Shown piece after piece: positions 25,307 to 33,331 of a stretch of DNA of 64,000 bases. The notes beneath the pieces were generated by a model. It was not told the DNA's origin. It saw only the letters and a list, made by a program, of their open reading frames with translations, and did no database searches. This DNA is from Streptomyces xinghaiensis S187 (lineage in GTDB: Bacteria; Actinomycetota; Actinomycetes; Streptomycetales; Streptomycetaceae), in NCBI RefSeq assembly GCF_000220705.2, contig NZ_CP023202.1, forward strand, positions 6,850,501 to 6,914,500. Direction: 5' to 3'. Each line of letters starts with the position of its first letter. Positions within the stretch are counted from its first letter, which is position 1. Position numbers and translations under genes: made by a program.

Positions 25307-25334
25307 ACTGTATCCCACCCCGGGACGAGGCCAA
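25307..25334 (-). promoter_or_regulatory. Predicted promoter of the XRE/ImmA operon
   Basis: Read on the minus strand: TTGGCC (complement of 25329-25334), 16-bp spacer, TACAGT (complement of 25307-25312). It is about 110 bp before the regulator's start codon. By eye only. Confidence 0.4.
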
Positions 25335-25418
25335 CGCGTTTGGTTCCGGCCGGAGTTGGACCGCCGGAGGGCTGTCCCTTGCGCACGCCTTCGGCGTCAC
25401 TGTTTACTCGGAAAAACA

Positions 25419-25455
25419 GTCCGGGGGTCTGACACGGGGGTGCAGACCCCCGGAC
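25419..25455. terminator. 13-bp hairpin between the XRE operon and the decarboxylase-like gene
   Basis: Arms 25419-25431 and 25443-25455 are perfect, just past the end of the leftward decarboxylase-like gene, where they would stop its transcription before the XRE operon promoter. A second inverted repeat, ACTGTTT-N8-AAACAGT (25399-25420), overlaps its left edge. The rest of the 312-bp gap (25198-25509) holds no gene. Confidence 0.75.
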
Positions 25456-25509
25456 GCGTCACGCCCCGCCGTCCTCCGCCGGCCGCCCGGCCACCGGGCC
25501 GCGACCCGC

Positions 25510-26136
25510 TCAGCAGCGCACCGGCCCGGGCACGGTCATCCGGAACGGCCGGACGGCCAGCGAGGGCCGGGCGCGGCCGTGCCGCAGCGGCGGCAGCCGG
25601 TCCGACCACTCGGTGACGGTCATGGCCTCCCGGCGCGGCCTGCCGACGAGCCGTCCGGCGATGAACAGGCGCCGCCCCGGCGTCCCCCCGAACCCGGGGA
25701 GCACCGCCGGCAGCGGCGGCAGCGCGGAGAGCGGCCCGCGCCCGGGGCGGAAGGTGATCCGGGCCAGCGTCCCCCCGTCGTCGGCGACCCGGAGGGAGTC
25801 CCCGGTCCAGGTGAAAGCGGCCGGTTCCTTGGGGAGGCCCCAGATGGCGCGGCCGCCCCGCACGGACGCGTCGTCGTCGACCCAGATCCGCTGGACCAGC
25901 AGCCCCGCGCGGCGGCCCCGGCGGACCAGCGGGCCGAGGGCCAGCTCGTCGTAGCGCAGGGTTCCCTCGCGGTACCGCACCACGCCCACGGCGATCCGGT
26001 CGCGGGGCCCGAGCGGGCGGAGATCGGGCGGCAGGTCCGGCGGACGCCGGACGGGCAGCAGCCCGAACCACATCTCGCCCCGGGACACCCAGGGCGCGGG
26101 CGGGTGGGACGGCTGTCCTCCGGTGGGACCGGGCAT
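25510..26136 (-). CDS. Acetoacetate-decarboxylase-family protein
   Basis: 208 aa; the ATG at 26136 has GGAGGAGAG upstream. The fold pattern of acetoacetate decarboxylase is present: VVRYREGTLRYDELALGPLV, an RIWVDDDASVRGGRAIWGLP segment, then KEPAAFTW, and ITFRPGRGPLSALPPLP. The active-site pair of true decarboxylases is Lys-Lys after a Pro; here it is Pro-Lys-Glu, so the Schiff-base Lys is kept but the pKa-lowering Lys is not. Actual activity may therefore differ. Substrate unknown. Confidence 0.75.
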   Translation of the reverse strand: MPGPTGGQPSHPPAPWVSRGEMWFGLLPVRRPPDLPPDLRPLGPRDRIAVGVVRYREGTLRYDELALGPLVRRGRRAGLLVQRIWVDDDASVRGGRAIWGLPKEPAAFTWTGDSLRVADDGGTLARITFRPGRGPLSALPPLPAVLPGFGGTPGRRLFIAGRLVGRPRREAMTVTEWSDRLPPLRHGRARPSLAVRPFRMTVPGPVRC

Positions 26137-26398
26137 CGCTCGCTCTCCTCCATCTTCCGGGGGTGTTCCCGGGGGCTCGCCGGCGCCCTGCCCCCTGCGC
26201 CGAGCCGCACCCGCCGGGGCGGCCGGCCCGGCGGGGTGGCGGCGTGTCAGGCCGGGCACCGCTCCGTTCGCCCTCTCATCCTGTCCGCTGGTGCCGCGGC
26301 GGAACCGGCGGACCCGCGGGCCGTCACTTTGTCGGCATATGCAGTGATGGGCGGGGCAGCCGAAGCAAGGACCACCCCCTCACCGCTGGAGGACCACC

Positions 26399-26659
26399 GT
26401 GCTGATGGCCCACCCCGATGTCCTGCGCGAACTCGTCGACCGCTACACCACCCTGCAGGCGCTGGCGGGAAGCGGCGAACCGGGTCCGGAACTGCGCCGG
26501 CGCCTGGAGGACACCGCGTACACGCTCTGCGTGTCCACCGGCACCCGCACGGTCGACAGAGCCCTGGCCGAGGCGCGGCGGCGGCTGGCGTCCGCCCCCG
26601 GCCCGGCCGCACCCGCCGTTCCGGACGCCCTCTCCGGCACGGCGGCCGCCGCCGGCTGA
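26399..26659 (+). CDS. DUF5133 protein
   Basis: 86 aa, GTG start directly after GGAGGACCACC. MLMAHPDVLRELVDRYTTLQ, then a short helical region ending ARRRLA, matches the actinobacterial DUF5133 family (one per many Streptomyces regulatory loci). It has two or three predicted helices and one Cys. The function is not known. Confidence 0.85.
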   Translation: MLMAHPDVLRELVDRYTTLQALAGSGEPGPELRRRLEDTAYTLCVSTGTRTVDRALAEARRRLASAPGPAAPAVPDALSGTAAAAG

Positions 26660-26753
26660 CCCCCCGCGGGCGGTGCGCCCGGCCGCGGCCCGGTGCGCCG
26701 CCCGCGCCACGGCGTGGACGGCGCGACCCACTCGGACAACGTACGGAGAACCG

Positions 26754-27320
26754 ATGCCTCCCCCTCCCCGGCCACCCGGCCCCACCCCGCCCGAGCACCC
26801 GCGGCATCCGGACGGACGGCCGCGGACGACCGGCCGGCACGACGGCGCCTACGCCCCGGACCGCGAGGTTCCGCTCCGCGGATACGCCGCCCTGACCGCC
26901 GGCTTCGCCACCGGGGTGGGTCTCTTCGCCCTCGGCCTGCGGAGGTCCGGGCGCCGGTTGCCCGAGCGGGTGCCGCCCTGGGACCTGCTGGTCCTGGGCA
27001 CGGCCGTCTACAAGGCGTCCCGGCTGGTCAGCAAGAGCAAGGTCGCGGGCTTCGTCCGTGCGCCGTTCACCCGGCGCACGGCGGACCTGAGCGCCGGGGA
27101 GGTCATGGACGAACCGCAGGGGCACGGTCCCCGGCGGGCCGTGGGCGACCTGCTGGCCTGCCCCTTCTGCCTCTCCGTCTGGATCTCCGGCGCGCTGGTC
27201 TGCTCGTACGCCGTCGCGCCGCGCCCGACCCGGCTGGTGGCCTCCGGTCTGACGGCCGTGGCCGTGTCCGACTGGCTGCAGTACGCCTGGACTCTCACCC
27301 AGGACCGGGTCGAGGGCTGA
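26754..27320 (+). CDS. DUF1360 membrane protein
   Basis: 188 aa, ATG with CGGAGAA upstream. A Pro-rich N-terminus of about 45 residues is followed by a membrane helix (LTAGFATGVGLFALGL), a short VPPWDLLVLGTAVYKASRLV helix, and the DUF1360 core LLACPFCLSVWISGALVCSY with the C-x-x-C pair, then SDWLQYAWTL. The family is small integral membrane proteins of unknown role; the C-x-x-C may bind metal. Confidence 0.88.
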   Translation: MPPPPRPPGPTPPEHPRHPDGRPRTTGRHDGAYAPDREVPLRGYAALTAGFATGVGLFALGLRRSGRRLPERVPPWDLLVLGTAVYKASRLVSKSKVAGFVRAPFTRRTADLSAGEVMDEPQGHGPRRAVGDLLACPFCLSVWISGALVCSYAVAPRPTRLVASGLTAVAVSDWLQYAWTLTQDRVEG

Positions 27321-27354
27321 GACGGCGCCCGTGCCGCCGGCGTTCCGCTCACGG

Positions 27355-27400
27355 CACCGCGACGGGACCGCACCGCGACGGGACCGCACCGCGAGACCGG
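27355..27400. repeat. Short tandem repeat, 16-bp unit
   Basis: CACCGCGACGGGACCG occurs at 27355-27370 and 27371-27386, followed by a degenerate third copy. It lies between two convergent genes; no function is inferred. Confidence 0.7.
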
Positions 27401-27521
27401 CACCGCGGCCGAGGCCGGGGCGGCGGGGGAGCACCCCCCCGGCGGCCCCGGCCTCCGGCGTACTCGCCGCACCCTCCGGCCCGCCCCCTCGGCGCCCCGC
27501 GCTTCTCCGCCGCCCGTCGTC

Positions 27522-29189
27522 TCACGCCTCCGGGCGGGTCGTGCGCAGCGCCAGCAGCGCGCAGTCGTCGGGCTTGTCGGCGCTGGGCTGGTGGTGGAGG
27601 AAGACCTCGCACAGTTCGTCGGCGGACAGCCCGGCCGTGCGGCGGGCGAGACCGGTCAGCCGGTCGAGCCCGGCGTCGAGGATCTCGCCGCGGCGCTCGA
27701 CGAGGCCGTCGGTGAAGAGCAGCAGCGTCTCCCCGGCGGCGATCCGCGCCTCGCTCTCCGTGTACGCCACGTCGTTGACCATGCCCAGCGGCGGCGCCAG
27801 CGCCCGGTCCAGAAAGCTGCTGCTGCCGTCGGCGTGGATGAGCAGCGGCGGCAGATGGCCCGCGCGGGCGTAGTGCAGCGTCCCCGAGGGCCGGTGCAGC
27901 ACGAGGTAGCAGGCGGTGGCCATCCGGCCGGGGTGGTAGGCGCGCAGGAAGTGGTCCAGCTCGGCCAGGACGGCGCCGGGCCGCCGGCCGTGGCGCAGCA
28001 CGATGCCGCGGAGCGCGGCGCTGATCTGCCCCATGGCGGTCGCCTCGGACAGGCCGTGGCCGGCGACGTCCCCGATGGTGAGCCCGATGTGGTCGCCGTC
28101 GAGCACGTGGACGTCGTACCAGTCGCCGCCCACGTCGACGAGATCGCTGCCGGGGGCGTAGCGGCCGGCCACGTCCAGGCCGTCGATGACCGGCAGGACG
28201 GGCAGCAGGCTGCGCTGCAGCCGCTCCGCGAGGCGGTGCTCGTGCTCGTAGAGGCCGGCCCGCCGCAGGGCCTGCGCGATCTGCTGGGCGATGGCCGTGA
28301 CGTGGGCCTCGTCCGGCGGTGGGCCGCCGTCGTGGTCGATGGTGAGTTCGCCCAGCGACAGCCCGTCCGCCTCCAGGGGCAGCCGGAGCAGGCGGGCGGG
28401 GGAGCCGGGGGCGGCCTCCCGTCCGGCCGCGTCCGCCCCGGCCACCCCGTCCGCGCCGTCCGCCCGGCCCGTCGTGGCGTCCGGTCCGGGGCCCTGCTCC
28501 GGCAGGGCGGGGGCATGGCCGTGGTCGAGGTCGGTCCAGCTGTCGCCCGCCGCCGCGCGGAGGCTGTCCGCGGGACCGAGGGACGGCACGAGCCGCTCGG
28601 AGTGCAGGGCCAGGCCGACCGACCGGGCGCCGAGCGCGGCGGGCGCGGTGTCGTGCACGGCCTCGACGACGGCGGCCGGGGTCGCCGCGGCGGCCAGAGC
28701 CGCGGTGAGCCGGTACAGGCGGTTCAGCCGGATGCGCCCCGTCTGCTCGGCGACGAGCAGATGCTCCCGCTCGGCCTCGGCGGCCCGCCGGAAGGCCATC
28801 TCCTTGTTGAGCGCCCGCACCTGCTGGCTCAGCGCCACGAACTGGTCGGCGTGGTCGAGACGCGTCAGATGGAGCTGGATCGCGGGCTCCGGGCCGGTCC
28901 ACCACGTCGCGCGGGCGCCGTGGCAGCGGAACGGGATGAGTTCCCCGCGGGAGTCCTTGATCTTCAGGGAGCCCGGCAGGGGGTCCCCGCTGCGCAGCCA
29001 GTGCCCGAGATGGCCCCGCAGGCCGTCGGTGTTCTCGTCGGCCAGGGCGAACAGGTCGGCACCCGCCCGGAGTTCCGGGACCAAGCGTGTCGCGGCCGTG
29101 TTGACCGCCAGGATCCGCCCACCGGCCGTGGCCAGCAGAACGGGGTGCGGCAGCAGCTTGGTGATGGCCCGGAAGAGATCCAGGCTCAT
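27522..29189 (-). CDS. PAS-GAF-PP2C phosphatase (RsbU/SpoIIE type)
   Basis: 555 aa; the ATG at 29189 overlaps the stop of the upstream gene by four bases. N-terminal PAS-like domain (residues about 1-115, LFRAITKLLPHPVLLATAGG), a coiled coil (about 125-155), a GAF-like domain (about 160-320) with a low-complexity insertion, then a PP2C/SpoIIE domain (about 325-555) with LVDVGGDWYDVHVLDGD, LTIGDVAGHGLSEATAM, LHYARAGHLPPLL, LLLFTDGLVERR and PDDCALLALR. Metal-binding Asp residues are present. It probably dephosphorylates anti-sigma-factor antagonists in response to its sensory partner. Confidence 0.9.
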   Translation of the reverse strand: MSLDLFRAITKLLPHPVLLATAGGRILAVNTAATRLVPELRAGADLFALADENTDGLRGHLGHWLRSGDPLPGSLKIKDSRGELIPFRCHGARATWWTGPEPAIQLHLTRLDHADQFVALSQQVRALNKEMAFRRAAEAEREHLLVAEQTGRIRLNRLYRLTAALAAAATPAAVVEAVHDTAPAALGARSVGLALHSERLVPSLGPADSLRAAAGDSWTDLDHGHAPALPEQGPGPDATTGRADGADGVAGADAAGREAAPGSPARLLRLPLEADGLSLGELTIDHDGGPPPDEAHVTAIAQQIAQALRRAGLYEHEHRLAERLQRSLLPVLPVIDGLDVAGRYAPGSDLVDVGGDWYDVHVLDGDHIGLTIGDVAGHGLSEATAMGQISAALRGIVLRHGRRPGAVLAELDHFLRAYHPGRMATACYLVLHRPSGTLHYARAGHLPPLLIHADGSSSFLDRALAPPLGMVNDVAYTESEARIAAGETLLLFTDGLVERRGEILDAGLDRLTGLARRTAGLSADELCEVFLHHQPSADKPDDCALLALRTTRPEA

Positions 29190-29755
29190 CCAGTCACCGG
29201 ACCCGGCGAGGGGACACGGCCGACCAGACCGGAGTCGTCGAAGTACTCCCGGCCCAGGGACGAGTTCTCCCCGGAGTCCTCCGGCTGCGGCACGAGGTGC
29301 ACGACGACGCGGCAGCCGGTGGCGCCCCGGGCGATCGTCTCCTCCAGGTCCACCCGGGCATAGCCGAGGTTGCGGGCCGCCACCGTGCCGAACATGTTGG
29401 ACGTGAGCATGCACATCGACTCACGGCCCTTCACCTGCTCCCCGAAGGGGCAGCTGCGGCTCCCCAGGACGATCTTCTCCTCGTCCTGCTCGATCAGGTG
29501 GAAGTCGCCGCCGATGCGCTGCTTGAAGTCGACCATGACCTCGGCGACCTGCTCGCGGCTGAGCTTGTCCAGCGACAGGGCGCGCGTGTAGGTGTCGTTG
29601 AGCTGCAGACCGACTGACTGCCCGACCAGGCTGATGTAGCCGGACGCCTCCTGCAGCCCGACCACGGACTCCAGGGACGTGGCCAGCTCCCGCAGCAGCG
29701 TCCGCATGAACACATCTCGTTCCACGCCGACCCCGGCGCCGACAACCTGGTTCAT
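29186..29755 (-). CDS. Methanogen-output-domain sensor protein
   Basis: 189 aa, ATG at 29755 with GGGAGGACC upstream. The pattern (FMRTLLRELATSLESVVGLQ, YISLVGQSVGLQLNDTYTRA, SRSCPFGEQVKGRESMCML, RGATGCRVVVHLVP) resembles the methanogen output domain family, often a heme- or ligand-linked signalling domain. Three conserved Cys stand in the second half; they could bind a metal or sense redox. It is translationally coupled to the PP2C phosphatase, so the two form one signalling unit. Confidence 0.75.
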   Translation of the reverse strand: MNQVVGAGVGVERDVFMRTLLRELATSLESVVGLQEASGYISLVGQSVGLQLNDTYTRALSLDKLSREQVAEVMVDFKQRIGGDFHLIEQDEEKIVLGSRSCPFGEQVKGRESMCMLTSNMFGTVAARNLGYARVDLEETIARGATGCRVVVHLVPQPEDSGENSSLGREYFDDSGLVGRVPSPGPVTG

Positions 29756-30231
29756 GGGGGTCCTCCCAGCTGTTCGCACTGTCGCCGGATCCTCACGCGA
29801 CTGCGAAGAGAAGCCGGTCATACGAGACGATACGGCACCGCTCGTCCCCGCCGGTCGCAGCCGCGCTCCGGCCACTGCCCTACCTTCCCCCGATGCGTCC
29901 CGCCATGCTGGCCCGGGAGCGGCGCGCGCCGCGCCGAAGGCGCGCACCGCGCGCCCGGAAGCGTTCCGGCCGGCCCGCCCCCGCACCCTCGCGCAGCCGG
30001 GGCACACCGGGCCGGAGGCCTGGCGGACCGGCGGGAGGACAGCCGAACCCCCGGGGAAACCACGGACGTTGCGGTCATGGCTGCGGTAGTGTGGCGGACC
30101 CGAGCAGTGCACGACCGAGGAGGTGAGACCCATTACCGCTGTCGCAGGCCGGGTGCTCTCCTCTCGTGGACGTACGGTCCGTCCGGGATAGGTGACCGGG
30201 AGGGCGCCCTTCGGTTTTCCGGAAGGTTCCC
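29756..30231. other. Divergent intergenic region with possible leader peptide
   Basis: 476 bp between the leftward sensor gene and the rightward PrmC-like gene. No tRNA or long hairpin. Around 30118-30190 there is GAGGAGGTGAGACCC followed by ATT and a 20-codon open frame ending in TAG (30187-30189), with an in-frame GTG five bases after the AGGAG. It could be a short leader upstream of the methyltransferase gene. Evidence is thin. Confidence 0.3.
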
Positions 30232-31116
30232 ATGCCGGTTTTTCCCTCGTCGTCCCCTTCTTCGCCTTGTTCTCCCGCTTTCCCGGCCTCCGGCGCTCCT
30301 TGGCGTTCCGCGGCCGCCGCCGCCGTCGTGGCCAGGCTGCGCGCCGCCGGCTGTGTCTTCGCCGAGGACGAGGCGCGCCTGCTCATCTCCGCGGCGCCCA
30401 CCCCGGACCGGCTCACGGCCCTGGTGGACCGGCGCGCCGGTGGTCTTCCCCTGGAACACGTCCTCGGCTGGGCCGAGTTCTGCGGTCTGCGCGTCACCGT
30501 GGACCGCGGGGTCTTCGTCCCCCGCCCCCGGACCGCGTTCCTCGTCCACCGCGCCGCGGCCTGCGGCCCGCCGGCCGGCCCCGGGCGCCCGGCGCCCGTC
30601 GTCGTCGATCTGTGCTGCGGCTCGGGCGCCGTCGGCGCGGCCCTGGCGGAGGAGCTGGGGCGGGTGGAGCTCCACGCCGCCGACATCGACCCGGCCGCGG
30701 TGCGGTGTGCCCGCCGCAACCTCGCTGCCGCCGGCGGCCGGGTCCACGAGGGAGACCTCTACGAGCCGCTGCCCGCCCGGCTCCGCGGCCGGGTGGACAT
30801 CCTCGTCGCCAACGCGCCCTACGTGCCCACCGGAGCCATCGCGCTGCTGCCACCGGAGGCCCGCGACCACGAACCGCTCATCGCGCTCGACGGAGGCGCC
30901 GACGGGCTGGAGATCCAGCGGCGCGTGGCCGCCGGGGCCGCCTGCTGGCTCGCCCCCGGCGGACGCCTGCTGATCGAGACCGGTGAGCACCAGGCGCCGG
31001 ACACCGCCGGGGTCTTCGCCGCCGCCGGGCTGACCCCCCGCGTCGACCACTCCGAGGACCTGGACGCCACCGTCGTCACCGGCACCCGGCCGCGCCGCGG
31101 CTGTCCGGCCCCCTGA
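30232..31116 (+). CDS. PrmC/HemK-like N5-glutamine methyltransferase
   Basis: 294 aa, ATG with GGAAGG upstream. The N-terminal helical domain (about 20-80) is followed by a Rossmann methyltransferase: VDLCCGSGAVGAALAEELG (SAM loop), LHAADIDPAAVRCARRNLA, then VDILVANAPYVP. The catalytic motif of PrmC is NPPY; here it is NAPY, as in a group of actinobacterial paralogues. The canonical PrmC acts on release factors; this one may have another target. A start a little downstream is possible because the first 25 residues are Ser/Pro-rich. Confidence 0.82.
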   Translation: MPVFPSSSPSSPCSPAFPASGAPWRSAAAAAVVARLRAAGCVFAEDEARLLISAAPTPDRLTALVDRRAGGLPLEHVLGWAEFCGLRVTVDRGVFVPRPRTAFLVHRAAACGPPAGPGRPAPVVVDLCCGSGAVGAALAEELGRVELHAADIDPAAVRCARRNLAAAGGRVHEGDLYEPLPARLRGRVDILVANAPYVPTGAIALLPPEARDHEPLIALDGGADGLEIQRRVAAGAACWLAPGGRLLIETGEHQAPDTAGVFAAAGLTPRVDHSEDLDATVVTGTRPRRGCPAP

Positions 31117-31260
31117 CCGCACCGCCCCGAGAGCTCCGCCCCTCCAGCCCTTCCGCGGGCACGTCCGGGCGGGACGGACGGGACGTGCGGGAGGGGCGGG
31201 ACGTGCGGAGGACCGGGTCGGAGCGGCGGGCCGGGCGTCACCGGTGCCTATAGTCGTCCG

Positions 31261-31698
31261 GTGGCCCTCTTCCGCATCACCCGCCGTACGCCGCTGCCCG
31301 CCGACGAGGCCTGGCGGCGCGTCACCGACTGGGAACGGCACGCGGACCACGTACCGCTGACGCGGATCACCGTCGCCCCGCCCCTGCCGACCCGCCCCGG
31401 CACCGTCTTCACCGCCCGTACCGGCGTCGGGCGGGCCGCGTTCGCGGACCCCATGGAGGTCGTCGTCTGGGAGCCCCCCGGGGCCGGCCGGCCGGGCCGC
31501 TGCCGGATGGAGAAGCGCGGCCGGGTCGTGACCGGCTGGGCCGGGATCGAGGTCCGTGCCCACGGCACCGGGTCCGAGGTGATCTGGAGCGAGGACCTGA
31601 GCGTCACCGGGCTGCCGCGGCTCCTCGACCGCCCGACGGCCCTGGCCGGCCGCCTCCTCTTCGGCCGCGTCATCGCCCGGCTGCTGGCCGCCGGCTGA
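31261..31698 (+). CDS. SRPBCC (START-like) small protein
   Basis: 145 aa, GTG start. The pattern FRITRRTPLPADEAWRRVTD, DWERHADHVPLT, a VVVWEPP strand and a long C-terminal helix (RLLFGRVIARLLAAG) fits the polyketide-cyclase/SRPBCC fold. Likely a single-domain ligand-binding protein. Function unknown; no partner nearby. Confidence 0.8.
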   Translation: MALFRITRRTPLPADEAWRRVTDWERHADHVPLTRITVAPPLPTRPGTVFTARTGVGRAAFADPMEVVVWEPPGAGRPGRCRMEKRGRVVTGWAGIEVRAHGTGSEVIWSEDLSVTGLPRLLDRPTALAGRLLFGRVIARLLAAG

Positions 31699-31812
31699 AC
31701 TCCGCCGGCAGGGCGGCGATATCGGGCAGACACCTCCCGGCGTTCCCGGGGCACAAGAGGAAGGGAACCGGACCGCCGAGCCCTCGCCGGAGGGCAGTGA
31801 GGAGAGGGAACC

Positions 31813-32010
31813 GTGCCTGTCACCTTCCGCAAGAGCTTCCGCATCCTGCCCGGAGTGCGGCTGAACCTCAACCGCCGTTCCATGTCGGTCACGTTCGGCT
31901 CGGGGAAGGGCCCGAGGCGGACGTACAGCACGAGCGGGCGCACCACCACGAGCCATGACCTGCCGGGCCCCTTCGGCTACCGCAAGAGCACCCGGCGGGG
32001 CGGTCACTGA
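31813..32010 (+). CDS. DUF4236 protein
   Basis: 65 aa, start GTG with GGAG upstream. FRKSFRILPGVRLNLNRRSM and TYSTSGRTTTSHDLPG match DUF4236, a small beta-rich domain usually near a protein N-terminus or alone. Basic. Unknown function. Confidence 0.88.
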   Translation: MPVTFRKSFRILPGVRLNLNRRSMSVTFGSGKGPRRTYSTSGRTTTSHDLPGPFGYRKSTRRGGH

Positions 32011-32045
32011 CCCGCGTGCCGGGCGGGCGGGCGGAGAACGCGACG

Positions 32046-32091
32046 GCGGAAGGCCGGCGACCCCGGGGGGACGGGGTCGCCGGCCTTCCGC
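32046..32091. terminator. Perfect 20-bp hairpin terminator
   Basis: Arms 32046-32065 and 32072-32091 are exact; loop GGGGGA. It separates convergent DUF4236 and DUF4230 genes. Confidence 0.85.
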
Positions 32092-32172
32092 ACGTCAGAT
32101 CCCGGGCCGGTGGGCGAGCGGTGGGCCGGGCCGGGGGACAGGGCCGGGGAACGGGGCTCTCCCGGCCCGGAG

Positions 32173-32868
32173 TCAGCCTTCCTCGCCGTACCGGATGGTG
32201 ACCTTCTCGAAGCCGAGCGAGGTCAGCAGGCCGCGGAGCATCGCGCTGGTGTTCTTCTCGGCCCGCTCGGCCAGTTCGCTCTCCTCGGCGGCCTCGGCGA
32301 TGTGCCGGACGGCGAGCCGGTTCACGGCGCGCTCGTCGTTGGGGTTGTCGGAGAAGAGGTCGCCGAGCCGGTTCAGCAGCCCGCGCTGCTTCGACACCGC
32401 GTACGAACGGTCGGCGTCCAGAGCCGGCTTCCCCAGCCGTGCGTGGGGCAGCCGGAGGGTGGCCGCCGTACGGTCCTCGTTGACGACGACGCTGCGCTCG
32501 TCCAGTTCTCCCAGGTCCACGTACGAACTCACGCTGCCGGTACCGACATAGAGCGTCCTGGTCCCCCGGATGGAGTCCGGCAGGTACTTGGTGTCCTTCT
32601 CCAGGTCGACGACGACCTGAAAGTTCCCGGAGGCGCCCTCGTAGCGGCTCATGTCCTGGATGGACTCCAGCAGGGCCGGACCGGACCGGTCGTGCGTCTC
32701 CTCCCCGAAGAGGTCGTCCAGGCCCGGAACGATGTCCGCCCGGGTGACGAGGGTGAACAGCAGCGCGAGCGCGGCGAGGACGGCGGCGGCCTTGGCCCAC
32801 CCCGGGAAGCGGCGGTGACGGCCGGGCGGGGCCGGGGGAGCGGGCTGGGTCTCGCTGGGTGCGACCAC
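32173..32868 (-). CDS. DUF4230 membrane-anchored protein
   Basis: 231 aa from the GTG at 32868, which follows GGGAGGCTCACC. One N-terminal helix (AAAVLAALALLFTLVT, about residues 26-42), then an extracytoplasmic domain: LLESIQDMSRYEGASGNFQV, VEKDTKYLP, FDLGELDERSVVV-like strands and a helical end (AEAAEESELAERAEKNTSAM). The spacing and the MSRYEGASG segment are typical of DUF4230. Role unknown. Confidence 0.85.
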   Translation of the reverse strand: MVAPSETQPAPPAPPGRHRRFPGWAKAAAVLAALALLFTLVTRADIVPGLDDLFGEETHDRSGPALLESIQDMSRYEGASGNFQVVVDLEKDTKYLPDSIRGTRTLYVGTGSVSSYVDLGELDERSVVVNEDRTAATLRLPHARLGKPALDADRSYAVSKQRGLLNRLGDLFSDNPNDERAVNRLAVRHIAEAAEESELAERAEKNTSAMLRGLLTSLGFEKVTIRYGEEG

Positions 32869-33331
32869 GGTGAGCCTCCCGGGGGCGGCGGAGTTGTTCC
32901 GGACCTGACGCCCGTATGCCCCGGCGGGGGAACACGCAGTCGTCGGAACGGCATCCGGCGGATGCACCGGAAGCACGGGGCGCGCCTCCGTGCCCCGCCG
33001 CCGCGCGGACCGGGGCCCTGCCGTCCGCAAACCGGCAAGTCCGGTCAGAACAGGGCCCATTGGTCCCGGTGCGCCTTCCCCGTTCGGCACTGTGCCGGGC
33101 CGCCGCGAGCCGGGAACCTGGTCCCACGGCCTTGGGGGGCCGGTACCAGAGGGGTACGAGGGGGGTAGAAAAGGGGGGGTGTGAGGGCGGCCCGGCAGAG
33201 TGTCCCCGGGCCGCTCTCATCGTGTCCGGACCGCACGGGTACCGCCCCGGGCGGTCCGGACACGACAGCCGCTCACGGCGACCGACCCGCACCACACCGC
33301 CCCGTCTCGTCCCGCCCCCGGAGGAACGCAC
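32869..33331. other. Divergent intergenic region before PPK2
   Basis: 463 bp, between the leftward DUF4230 and the rightward PPK2 genes. It contains a G-tract near 33165-33180 and CGGTACCAGAGGGGTACG (33150-33167, imperfect inverted repeat). No gene is seen. Confidence 0.4.
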
